Shown in pieces: positions 30,962 to 38,992 of a stretch of DNA of 64,000 bases. Under the pieces are notes generated by a model. That model did no database searches, had not been told where the DNA came from, and worked only from the letters and a program-made list of their open reading frames with translations. This stretch comes from Streptomyces sp. ISL-11 (GTDB lineage Bacteria; Actinomycetota; Actinomycetes; Streptomycetales; Streptomycetaceae): the NCBI RefSeq assembly GCF_018614525.1, contig NZ_JAGGOL010000020.1, positions 1 to 64,000 on the forward strand, given 5' to 3'. The number at the start of each line of letters is the position of its first letter. Position 1 is the stretch's first letter. The translations under genes and the position numbers were made by a program.

Positions 30962-33900
30962 ATGGGTGGGGTGAGAGAGGAACCCGGCGCGTCTGGCGCG
31001 TATCTCCGATTTCCGCATCTGCACGGCGATCTCCTCTGCTTCACCGCCGAGGACGATCTCTGGGTGGCCCCCCTGCCGTCCTCCGGCACCGGCACCGGCA
31101 CCGGCCCCGCCGGGCGGGCCTGGCGGCTGACCGTCGACCGCACCCGCGTCGGGCACCCCCGCTTCTCCCCGGACGGGCGGCACATCGCCTTCACCACCTG
31201 GCGCAGCCTCGACCCCGAGATCCACCTCGCCCCCGTCGAGGGCGGCCCGGCCCACCGGCTCAGCTACTGGGGCAGCCCCGACGCCCGCGTCTGCGGCTGG
31301 GCGCCGCCCGACGAGAACGGGCAGTGCGACATCCTCGCCGTCTCCTCGCACGGCCAGCCCTTCTCCTACTTCTCCTGGGCCTACCGCCTGCCCACCGACG
31401 GCAGCCCCGGCGGCCGGCTGCCCTGGGGCCCGGCCTCCGACTTCTCCATCCGGGCCGACGACCACAAGACGCTGCTGCTCACCGGCAAGCCCCCGCACGA
31501 ACCCGCCTCCTGGAAGCGCTACCGCGGCGGCGCCACCGGCCGGCTGTGGCTGCACGGCACCCGGCTGGTACCCGGCATCGGCGGGCACCTGGACGCGCCG
31601 ATGTTCGTCGGCGACCGCATCGCCTTCCTCTCCGACCACGAAGGCGTCGGCAACCTCTACTCCTGCCTGCCCGACAGCTCCGACCTGCGCCGCCACACCG
31701 ACCACGACGCCTTCTACGCCCGGCACGCCTCCACTGACGGCACCCGCGTCGTCTACCAGTGCGCCGGCGAACTGTGGCTGGTCGACGACCTCGGCCCGGG
31801 CGCCGCCCCGCGCCGGCTCGACGTGCGCCTGGCCGGGCCGCGCGCGGGCCGTCGTACGTACCAGGTGCAGGCCGCCTCCCACGTCGACGCCCTCGCCGTC
31901 GACTCCACCGGCCGGGCCAGCGCCGTCCAGGTCCGCGGCAGCCTCTACTGGCTCACCCACCGCGACGGCCCCGCCCGCGCGATCGCCGACACCCCGGGCG
32001 TACGCGTCCGGCAGCCGGAGATGCTCGGCTCGACCGGCCAGGTCGCCTACGTCACCGACGCGGAGGGCGAGGACGCCATCGAGATCGCCCAACTGCCGCG
32101 CGCCACCGGCCCCGCCGCGCCCCGCCGCCTGGCGGCGGGCCGGATCGGCCGGGTGCACGAGCTCGTCGCCGCGCCGGACGGCGAACGGCTGGCCGTCGCC
32201 GCGCACGACGGGCGGCTGCTGCTGGTGGACACCTCCCCGGAAGGCGAGGGCGAAAGCGAGGCCAGCGAGCTGATCCGGTCAGTCAACGGGCCCGTGCGCG
32301 ACCTCGCGTTCTCGCCCGACTCGGCCTGGCTGACCTGGTCGCACCCCGGCATCGGCCGCTCGCTGCGCCAGATCAAGATCGCCCGGCTCGCGGACCGGAC
32401 GGTCGTCGACGTCACCAACGGCCGCTTCGAGGACGAGCAACCCGTCTTCACCCGCGACGGCCGCTACCTCGCCTTCCTCTCCTGGCGCGGCTTCGACCCC
32501 GTCTACGACGTGCACACCGGCGACCTCTCCTTCCCGCTGGGCTGCCGCCCCTACCTCGTACCGCTGTCGTCGGCGACGCCCTCGCCGTTCGCGCTCACCA
32601 CGGAGGGCCGGCCGCCGTCCGGCGGGCTGGACGCCGACGACAACGGCGGCGCGGGCGGGGCGACGCTGATCGAGGTGGAGGGCGTGGAGAGCCGGGTGAC
32701 GCCGTTCCCGGTGGCCGCCTCGAAGTACTCGGCGCTGCACCCGGTCGCCGGCGGCGGTCTGGTGTGGCTGCGCTGGCCCATCTCCGGCGCCCTGGGCGAG
32801 ACCTTCGCCAACCCCGCCGACACCTCCGGCCGCCCGACCCTCGAACACTTCGACCTGGGCAAGGCCAAGCGCACCGAACTCACCAGCTCCCTCGACTGGT
32901 TCGCGGTCAGTGGCGACGGCAGCCGCCTGGTCGTCAACGACGAGGGCGAGCTGCGCGCCGTACCCGCCACGGACATCGGCGACAGCGACTCCACCGTCTT
33001 CATCGACATGCGGCGCATCCTGCACGAGGTCGACCCGGCGGCCGAGTGGCGTCAGGCGTACGAGGAGGCCGGCCGGATCGTCCGCGCGTACTTCTGGGAA
33101 CCGGGGATGTGCGGCGTCGACTGGGACGCGGTGCTGGCGCAGTACCGCCCGCTGGTCGAACGCGTCGCCACCCCCGACGACTTCGCCGACCTGCTGCGGG
33201 AGGTCCTCGGCGAACTGGGCACCTCGCACGCCTACGTCGCCGGCGCGCGCCGCAACGAGGGCCCGCCGCACTACCAGCGCGCCATCGGGCTGCTCGGGGC
33301 CAACCTGATCCGTGACAAGGGCGGCGCCTGGACCGTCCGCCGCATCCTGCCCGGCGACTCCTCCGACTCCAAGGCCCGCTCACCGCTCGCCGGTTCGGGC
33401 ATCCGCGAGGGCGCGGCCCTCACCCACGTCGACGGCCGCCCGGTCGACCCGGTCGCCGGCCCGTACCCGCTGCTGGCGGCGGCGGGCGGCACGACCGTGG
33501 AGCTGACGTTCGTCTCCCCGGACGGCGAGGGGCCGCCGCGCCGGGTGGCCGTGGTGCCGCTGATCGACGAGCGGCCGCTGCGCTACCAGGACTGGGTGGC
33601 CAAGCGGCGCGCGGTCGTCCGCGAGATGAGCGGCGGCAAGTGCGGCTACCTCCACATCCCCGACATGGGCGGCTCCGGGTGGGCGCAGTTCAACCGCGAC
33701 CTGCGGATGGAGATGTCGATGCCGGCGCTCATCGTGGACGTGCGCGGCAACGCCGGCGGCAACATCAGCGAGCTCGTCGTGGAGAAGCTGACCCGCACGA
33801 TCATCGGCTGGGACCTCACGCGCGACGCGCAGGCGGTGTCGTACGCGAGCAACGCGCCGCGCGGCCCGGTCGTGGCCATCGCCGACGAGATGACGTCCTC

Positions 33901-34261
33901 CGACGGCGACATGATCACCGCGGCCTTCAAGCTCCAGGGCATCGGGCCGGTGGTGGGCCTGCGCACCTGGGGCGGGGTCGTCGGGATGACGGGGCGGCAC
34001 CGGCTCGGCGACGGCACGGCCATCACCGTGCCGATGAACGCCGCGTGGTTCGACGCCTACGGCTGGGACGTGGAGAACCACGGCGTGGAGCCCGACATCG
34101 AGGTGGACCGCACCCCGCTGGACTGGGCGGAGGGCCGGCACAAGCAGCTCGACGACGCGGTGCGGCTGGCGCTCGACCTGCTGGAGCGGCACGGGGCGGC
34201 GGAGCCGCCGGACTACTCCGGGGTGCCGGACCGGCGCCGGCCGGAGCTGCCGCCGCGGTGA
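30962..34261 (+). CDS. Tricorn protease homologue (S41)
   Basis: 1099 residues. The N-terminal six- and seven-bladed beta-propellers (about 15-330 and 340-650) show many F(S/T)xDG-type blades (RFSPDGRHIAF, AFSPDSAWLTW, VFTRDGRYLAF). A helical C1 domain follows near 690-760, PDZ near 780-860, and the S41 protease domain. Candidate catalytic residues by analogy: His756 (GTSHAYV), Ser980 (TSSDGD) and Glu1038 (VENHGVEPD). Tricorn is a cytosolic peptidase that degrades proteasome products. ATG 30962 or GTG 30971 are both possible; the N-terminus ASGAYLRFPHLHGDLLCFTAEDDLW is conserved. Confidence 0.92.
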   Translation: MGGVREEPGASGAYLRFPHLHGDLLCFTAEDDLWVAPLPSSGTGTGTGPAGRAWRLTVDRTRVGHPRFSPDGRHIAFTTWRSLDPEIHLAPVEGGPAHRLSYWGSPDARVCGWAPPDENGQCDILAVSSHGQPFSYFSWAYRLPTDGSPGGRLPWGPASDFSIRADDHKTLLLTGKPPHEPASWKRYRGGATGRLWLHGTRLVPGIGGHLDAPMFVGDRIAFLSDHEGVGNLYSCLPDSSDLRRHTDHDAFYARHASTDGTRVVYQCAGELWLVDDLGPGAAPRRLDVRLAGPRAGRRTYQVQAASHVDALAVDSTGRASAVQVRGSLYWLTHRDGPARAIADTPGVRVRQPEMLGSTGQVAYVTDAEGEDAIEIAQLPRATGPAAPRRLAAGRIGRVHELVAAPDGERLAVAAHDGRLLLVDTSPEGEGESEASELIRSVNGPVRDLAFSPDSAWLTWSHPGIGRSLRQIKIARLADRTVVDVTNGRFEDEQPVFTRDGRYLAFLSWRGFDPVYDVHTGDLSFPLGCRPYLVPLSSATPSPFALTTEGRPPSGGLDADDNGGAGGATLIEVEGVESRVTPFPVAASKYSALHPVAGGGLVWLRWPISGALGETFANPADTSGRPTLEHFDLGKAKRTELTSSLDWFAVSGDGSRLVVNDEGELRAVPATDIGDSDSTVFIDMRRILHEVDPAAEWRQAYEEAGRIVRAYFWEPGMCGVDWDAVLAQYRPLVERVATPDDFADLLREVLGELGTSHAYVAGARRNEGPPHYQRAIGLLGANLIRDKGGAWTVRRILPGDSSDSKARSPLAGSGIREGAALTHVDGRPVDPVAGPYPLLAAAGGTTVELTFVSPDGEGPPRRVAVVPLIDERPLRYQDWVAKRRAVVREMSGGKCGYLHIPDMGGSGWAQFNRDLRMEMSMPALIVDVRGNAGGNISELVVEKLTRTIIGWDLTRDAQAVSYASNAPRGPVVAIADEMTSSDGDMITAAFKLQGIGPVVGLRTWGGVVGMTGRHRLGDGTAITVPMNAAWFDAYGWDVENHGVEPDIEVDRTPLDWAEGRHKQLDDAVRLALDLLERHGAAEPPDYSGVPDRRRPELPPR

Positions 34262-34301
34262 GCCGAATCAAGCCCGTCCGGCGTCGCGAGTATGGGCACT
34301 G

Positions 34302-34335
34302 GTAAGGGGCGCTCTCAATGGAGAGCGCCCCTTAC
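34302..34335. terminator. Bidirectional terminator
   Basis: Perfect 15-bp stem GTAAGGGGCGCTCTC / GAGAGCGCCCCTTAC with loop AATG, between the convergent tricorn and CsbD-like genes. Confidence 0.9.
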
Positions 34336-34365
34336 CGTTGACCAATACGGCCGGCGGCGCGGCCG

Positions 34366-34554
34366 TCAGCTGCGGTCGTCCATCTCGTCCTGGATGTCGT
34401 CGAAGCTGCGCTGACCTTGCTGCTTGCCCTGCTCGGCGCGTTCCCGCAGGCGCTCCTGCTCGCTCTGGCCGCGCTGCTGCGCCTCGTCCTGCTTGCCCTG
34501 CATCTTCTCCTTGGCCTTCCGGGCCTTCTCCTGCATGTCGTCCTTGATGCCCAT
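34366..34554 (-). CDS. Small hydrophilic CsbD-like protein
   Basis: 62 residues, almost all charged or Gln: MGIKDDMQEKARKAKEKMQG, then repeats of QxEQxRLRERAEQG. It is helical and probably disordered or coiled, resembling CsbD-type general-stress proteins. ATG 34554 has GAGGAG ten nt upstream; the longer frame from 34638 is Pro-rich and unsupported. No cysteine, no membrane segment. Confidence 0.75.
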   Translation of the reverse strand: MGIKDDMQEKARKAKEKMQGKQDEAQQRGQSEQERLRERAEQGKQQGQRSFDDIQDEMDDRS

Positions 34555-34657
34555 GCTGTTCTCACTCCTCGGGGAGGGGGATGGGTGGGGCGGGGGAGAA
34601 CCCCGGAACAGCGTGGCACGCCGCCTCACGCGCCGCATGTCGTGTGACTACACTCCG

Positions 34658-35542
34658 CTACCGCACCGTGCTAGCCCTGGCCTTCTCGTCCGCCGCCCCG
34701 CCCGCGCCCACGAGCCCGGCGCGGATCCCGGTCAGCCGGGGCTCGAAGCGGCGCATCTCGCGCTGGGCGCCGAGCGCGAGGAGACCGGGCAGCGAGCCGC
34801 GCAGGGCCTGCGCGCCGCGCAGCCAGCTCTGCCCGTAGACGTGCGCCGACCGGCGCTCGATGCCCGTCACCAGGCGGTCGACGGTCGGTCCGAGGGGGTA
34901 GGTGCGGTTCGCCGGCCAGGGCAGCCGCTGCCGCAGCTCGCGCATCACGTCGTTCTCGTCGGCGCCGCGCACCATGTCGGTGTCGGTCCAGCTCAGATAG
35001 CCGACGCCGACGCGTACGCCCTTGTGGCCGACCTCGGCGCGCAGGCAGTGCGCGTACGCCTCGACGCCCGACTTCGACGCGCAGTAGGCGCTCATCATCG
35101 GCGCGGGGGCGATCGCGGCGAGCGAGGCGATCTGGAGCAGATAGCCGCGGCTCTCGGTCAGTACGGGCAGGAAGGCGCGGCCGGTGACGGCGCTGCCGAT
35201 GAGGTTGACCTCGACGACCCGGCGCCAGGCGTCGGGGTCGGAGTCGGCGAACGGCCCGCCGGTGGCGACACCGGCGTTGGCGACGACGACGTCCACCTTG
35301 CCGAAGCGGGCCTTGACCTCGCCGGCGACCTGGGCCATCGCCGCGTGGTCGGTGACGTCGGCGTGCCAGTACGCCGCGTCCTCGTGCAGCGAGCCGGCGA
35401 CGGCGCGCAGCTCCTCCGGCTCCAGTCCCACCAGCGCCACACGGGCCCCACGCGCCGACAGCTTGCGGGCGAGCAGCTCGCCCACGCCACGGGCCGCGCC
35501 GGTGACCACCGCGACCTGGCCCTCCAGGCTCGTACGGCTCAT
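34658..35542 (-). CDS. Short-chain dehydrogenase/reductase paired with a BVMO
   Basis: 294-residue classical SDR: NAD(P)-binding VVTGAARGVGELLARKL, NAG motif VVANAGVATGG, catalytic Ser (LQIASLAAI), and Tyr/Lys (YCASKSG). The C-terminal extension past residue 240 is typical of the SCO-type SDRs that accompany flavin monooxygenases. Its ATG overlaps the end of the monooxygenase gene by 4 nt, so the two are coupled, and a joint role in oxidising a ketone or steroid-like substrate is likely. Confidence 0.93.
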   Translation of the reverse strand: MSRTSLEGQVAVVTGAARGVGELLARKLSARGARVALVGLEPEELRAVAGSLHEDAAYWHADVTDHAAMAQVAGEVKARFGKVDVVVANAGVATGGPFADSDPDAWRRVVEVNLIGSAVTGRAFLPVLTESRGYLLQIASLAAIAPAPMMSAYCASKSGVEAYAHCLRAEVGHKGVRVGVGYLSWTDTDMVRGADENDVMRELRQRLPWPANRTYPLGPTVDRLVTGIERRSAHVYGQSWLRGAQALRGSLPGLLALGAQREMRRFEPRLTGIRAGLVGAGGAADEKARASTVR

Positions 35543-37044
35543 CGGGCCGCCTCCGCCGCGACGGCGGCCGTACGGACCTTCGGCGCCCGCAGGACCTGGT
35601 ACTCGGTGAGGTCCACCCGCCGGGTGACCTTGCGGAACTCGGAGGTGGTGCCGGGCCAGACCACGGTGTTGCGGCCCTCCGCGTCCAGATACCAGCTGTC
35701 GCAGCCGCCGGTGTTCCACACCGTGCGCCGCATCCGGGTCTGGAGCCCGCGGTTCCAGACGCCCACGGCGGAGGGGCGGGCGTCGAGTGCCGCCCTGCCG
35801 CCGAGGGTGTCCAACTGCCGCATGAAGTCGGCCAGGTAGTTCAGCTGGGCCTCGATGATGAGGATCATCGAGCTGTTGCCGAGACCGGTGTTGGGGCCGA
35901 TGATCGTCAGGAAATTGGGGAACCCGGCGGCGCTGGTGCCGCGCAGGGCGGCCATCCCGTCCTTCCACTCCTCCGCGAGCGTCGTGCCGCCGGCGCCCGT
36001 CACCCGCTCGGCGATGGGCATGTCCGTCACCCGGAACCCGGTGCCGAAGACGATCGCGTCGGCCTCCGCCTCCCTGCCGTCCGCCGCGACGAGCGTGGAG
36101 CCGCGGACCTCGGCGAGCCCGGAGGAGACGACGTCCACATTGGGCCGGGCGAGGGCGGGGTAGTAGTCGTTGGAGAGCAGGATGCGCTTGCAGCCTATGC
36201 GGTAGTCGGGCGTGAGCTCCGCCAGCAGCGCCGGGTCCTTGACGGCCTTGCGCAGGTGCGACCTGGCCAGCGACTCCAGCAGCCCCAGCAGCTCCGGGTG
36301 CTTGGTGAACGCGCTCACCTGCAACTCGCGGATGGCCCAAAGCAACTGGCGGCGCAGCACGCGGGTGAGCGGTGCCTTGGCGTGCAGCCATTGCTCGGCC
36401 GCGGTGATCCGGCGGTCGGCGCGGGGCAGGACCCACGGCGGCGTGCGCTGGAAGAGGGTGAGGTGCCGTACGTCCGGCTGCACGGCCGGCACGATCTGGG
36501 CCGCCGAGGCGCCGGTGCCGATCACCGCGACGCGCTTGCCGCGCAGGTCGTAGTCGTGGTCCCAGCGGGCGGAGTGGAAGACCTTGCCGGGGAAGTCCGC
36601 CAGGCCCGGGACGTCCGGGACCTTCGGCTCGGACAGCGGCCCGGTCGCGGAGACGACCACGTCGGCGGTGAGCGGTCCGGAGGCGGTGTCCAGCTCCCAC
36701 AACAGCCGCTCGGCGTCCCAGCGCGCGCTGTGGACCTCGGAGTGGAAACGCAGGTGGGGGCGGAGGCCGAAGGTGTCCGCGACGCGCTCCAGGTAGGCGC
36801 GGATGTGCGGCTGGCCGGAGAAGTTGCGCGGCCACTCGGGGTTGGGGGCGAAGGAGAAGGAGTAGAGATGGGAGGGGACGTCGCAGCGACAGCCCGGATA
36901 GGTGTTGTCCCGCCAGGTGCCGCCGACGGAGCCCGCCCGCTCCAGGACCACGAAGTCGGTGACGCCCTCGCGGCGCAGCCGTACGGCCGCGCCCAGCCCG
37001 CCGAATCCGGACCCGATCACCGCCACGCGTACGTGCTCGGTCAT
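35539..37044 (-). CDS. Baeyer-Villiger-type flavin monooxygenase
   Basis: 501 residues. FAD-binding GSGFGGLGAAVRLRREG is at about 11-27, then the BVMO fingerprint F-x-G-x3-H-x3-W as FPGKVFHSARW, NADPH-binding VIGTGASAAQIVP, and the second motif FGTGFRVTD. It inserts oxygen next to a ketone using NADPH and FAD; the substrate is unknown. ATG 37044 has GGAGGC upstream and starts MTEHVRVAVIGSG. It is first in a two-gene operon with the SDR, divergent from the MerR regulator. A palindrome lies 29 nt upstream of its start. Confidence 0.93.
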   Translation of the reverse strand: MTEHVRVAVIGSGFGGLGAAVRLRREGVTDFVVLERAGSVGGTWRDNTYPGCRCDVPSHLYSFSFAPNPEWPRNFSGQPHIRAYLERVADTFGLRPHLRFHSEVHSARWDAERLLWELDTASGPLTADVVVSATGPLSEPKVPDVPGLADFPGKVFHSARWDHDYDLRGKRVAVIGTGASAAQIVPAVQPDVRHLTLFQRTPPWVLPRADRRITAAEQWLHAKAPLTRVLRRQLLWAIRELQVSAFTKHPELLGLLESLARSHLRKAVKDPALLAELTPDYRIGCKRILLSNDYYPALARPNVDVVSSGLAEVRGSTLVAADGREAEADAIVFGTGFRVTDMPIAERVTGAGGTTLAEEWKDGMAALRGTSAAGFPNFLTIIGPNTGLGNSSMILIIEAQLNYLADFMRQLDTLGGRAALDARPSAVGVWNRGLQTRMRRTVWNTGGCDSWYLDAEGRNTVVWPGTTSEFRKVTRRVDLTEYQVLRAPKVRTAAVAAEAAR

Positions 37045-37072
37045 GCCTCCGCCTCCCGGTGCAGCTTCAACC

Positions 37073-37092
37073 GTGCCAGTGATTACTGGCAC
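37073..37092. promoter_or_regulatory. MerR-type operator candidate
   Basis: Perfect inverted repeat GTGCCAGT-GATT-ACTGGCAC in the space between the divergent monooxygenase and MerR genes. MerR regulators usually bind between -35 and -10 of the target promoter, here probably that of the monooxygenase. Confidence 0.65.
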
Positions 37093-37224
37093 AGTTCGGA
37101 GCGTAGGGCAGTTGTTCGACGAGCGATAGGGGGCCGTGGCAAGGAAGTTACCGACGGTTCGCCTGCTCATCGCCCGGTCATCGCTTGTCGCCGCCACACT
37201 CACGGAAGGGCATAAGGTGCCGGA

Positions 37225-37980
37225 ATGGCGAGTGACGAGTACGCCGTCGGCGAGCCGCACGGGCCGTCCGACGTACGGGGTGAGCAGCGCGAATACCGTG
37301 TGACGGCGCTGGCCGAGGCGGCCGGGATCACGGTGCGCACGCTGCGTTTCTACCGCGAGCGCCGCCTCCTCCCGCCGCCGCGCCGCGAGGGCCGCATCGC
37401 CTGGTACGGCCCGCACCACCTGGCGCGGCTGCGCACGATCGGCGCGCTCCTCGACCGCGGCCACACCCTGGGCGGCATCGCCGAGCTGCTCGCGGCCTTC
37501 GAATGCGGCCGGGACGTGGGCGAACTCCTCGGACTGGCGGGCGCGTCCATCACGGTCCCGTGGTCGGAGGAGACCGCGGTCCGCCTCACCCCCGAGGAAC
37601 TGGCCGACCGCTTCGAGGGCGAGGTCACCCCCGAGAACCTGACCGCCACACTGGACATGGGCTACCTCGCGGTGGACGGAGAGGAGATCATCCACGTCAG
37701 TCGCCGCCTGCTCGACGCGTCGACGGCACTGGTCCGCCACGGGGTCCCCCTGGCGGAGGTCCTGGCGGCGGGCCGCGAGGTCCGCGCCCACGCGGACGCG
37801 CTGGCGGAGACGTTCACGAAGCTGCTGCGTGCGCATGTCCTGGGAGGCGAGAGCCCGTTGACCCCGGAAACCCTCGCCGAATTCCGCCCCCTGGCGAAGA
37901 CGATCGTCGAGGCGGAACTGGCGCTGGCGCTGGCGCGCAGGGCTCGGGCGGAGGGGGAGGACCCGCCGGCGGGTTCATAA
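37225..37980 (+). CDS. MerR-family transcriptional regulator
   Basis: 251 residues. The N-terminal MerR winged helix (YRVTALAEAAGITVRTLRFYRERRLLPPPRREGRIAWYGPHHLARLRTIGALLDRGHTLGGIAELL) follows about 27 disordered residues. The long C-terminal helical part (about 130-245) lacks the Cys of metal sensors, so it probably senses an organic ligand. It is divergent from the BVMO-SDR operon and is its likely regulator. Confidence 0.92.
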   Translation: MASDEYAVGEPHGPSDVRGEQREYRVTALAEAAGITVRTLRFYRERRLLPPPRREGRIAWYGPHHLARLRTIGALLDRGHTLGGIAELLAAFECGRDVGELLGLAGASITVPWSEETAVRLTPEELADRFEGEVTPENLTATLDMGYLAVDGEEIIHVSRRLLDASTALVRHGVPLAEVLAAGREVRAHADALAETFTKLLRAHVLGGESPLTPETLAEFRPLAKTIVEAELALALARRARAEGEDPPAGS

Positions 37981-38009
37981 GCCGCGGGCTGGGGGGATGG
38001 CCACGGCTC

Positions 38010-38043
38010 GTGTGGGAACGGTCCGAGCAGACCGTTCCCACAC
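38010..38043 (+). terminator. Strong hairpin between merR and the PLD-like gene
   Basis: Perfect 14-bp stem GTGTGGGAACGGTC / GACCGTTCCCACAC with a 6-nt loop (CGAGCA), 30 nt after the merR stop. It ends only 22 nt before the next ATG, so it may be the merR terminator or a regulatory structure in the leader of the next gene. Confidence 0.6.
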
Positions 38044-38065
38044 GGCGCTGGGAGTTGACGAAGAC

Positions 38066-38659
38066 ATGCTGTGGCCCAAGGCAGTCAAGGAGCGCATCAA
38101 GGCGGGTACGGACAGGGAGATCGTCCACAGTTACCCGTACCGGTCCGCATGTCCGTCGACCGTCTGGGGGGAACTGGTCGAGAACGCCACCGGCGAGCTG
38201 TTCTTCGCGGGCTTCACGAACTACTTCCTCTGGCTCGACCAGCCCGACTTCGTCGGCACACTGCGCCGCAAGGCGCGGCAGGGCTGCCGGGTCCGGTTCC
38301 TCCTCGGCGACCCCGCCGGTGAGGTCACCCGGCAGCGCGAGGAGATCGAGGACGTCGCCCTGAAGGTCTCCACCCGGATCAGGATCACCCTGGAACACCT
38401 GGCCAGGCTGGGCCCGGCGGAGGCGGTGGAGACCCGTTTCTCCGCACCGGCGGACGCGGTCAACCACATCTCGCTGTCCGTCTTCCGCTTCGACGACCAG
38501 GCGCTGGTCACCCCGCACCTCGCGCGGCTCGTCGGCCACGACTCACCGCTGCTGCACCTGCGCCGCCACGGGGAGGGCGGGATGTTCTCCCGCTTCGCGG
38601 ACCACAGCGAGGAGCTGTGGTCGCGGGGGCTGCCCGTGCCGGCGGCGGGCCCGTTCTGA
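38066..38659 (+). CDS. Phospholipase-D-like domain protein lacking a helix-turn-helix
   Basis: 197 residues. It resembles the C-terminal half of Streptomyces XRE regulators and standalone PLD-like proteins: SACPSTVWGELVENATGELFFAGFTNYFLWLDQPDFVGTLRRKARQGCRVRFLLGDPAGEVTRQRE, then HISLSVFRFDDQALVTPHLARLVGHDSPLLHLRR. No HKD motif is visible, so catalysis is unlikely. ATG 38066 has GGGAG ten nt upstream. The function is unknown; in related proteins this domain follows a DNA-binding domain that is missing here. Confidence 0.75.
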   Translation: MLWPKAVKERIKAGTDREIVHSYPYRSACPSTVWGELVENATGELFFAGFTNYFLWLDQPDFVGTLRRKARQGCRVRFLLGDPAGEVTRQREEIEDVALKVSTRIRITLEHLARLGPAEAVETRFSAPADAVNHISLSVFRFDDQALVTPHLARLVGHDSPLLHLRRHGEGGMFSRFADHSEELWSRGLPVPAAGPF

Positions 38660-38992
38660 AGGCGGCGCCCGGCCATGCCGTGTCCGGCGGAGCATGTGAG
38701 GGGGGCGGGCCGTGTCGCGCGCACCACTGCTGCGCGGAGGTGTCCTCAATCGCCGGACGGGCTTGTTTTCGCTGAGCTCAGCCGCGATCAAGCCCGTCCG
38801 GCGTTTGAGGACGCGCCCGCAGGGCGCCCGCCGCCGCAGGCGGCAAAACGGCCCGCGGCCGAAGATCCGCCGGGCTACGGCCTGGCGTCGTCCGGCCGTG
38901 CACCCCGCGGTCGCCGCACTCCGCACAAGCAGGCCCTCCGGGAACGCGGCATCCGACAGAACGCGCCATCCGACTGCCGGACGGCGAAACGC
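38660..38992. other. Intergenic region dominated by a dispersed inverted repeat
   Basis: About 330 bp between the PLD-like and exporter genes, with no supported gene. It holds the 38741-38811 hairpin element; its left flank CGCACCACTGCTGCGCGGAG is also shared with the copy at 43.9 kb. The rest is non-repetitive GC-rich sequence. Confidence 0.6.
38741..38811. repeat. Dispersed intergenic inverted repeat (GCCGGACGGGCTT family)
   Basis: 24-bp arms starting GTCCTCAATCGCCGGACGGG and ending in the complementary CCCGTCCGGCGTTTGAGGAC, with one mismatch and a 23-nt loop. Related copies lie at 34267-34282, 43882-43927 and 60060-60148. This is a recurrent Streptomyces intergenic element that could terminate transcription in both directions. 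Confidence 0.8.
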
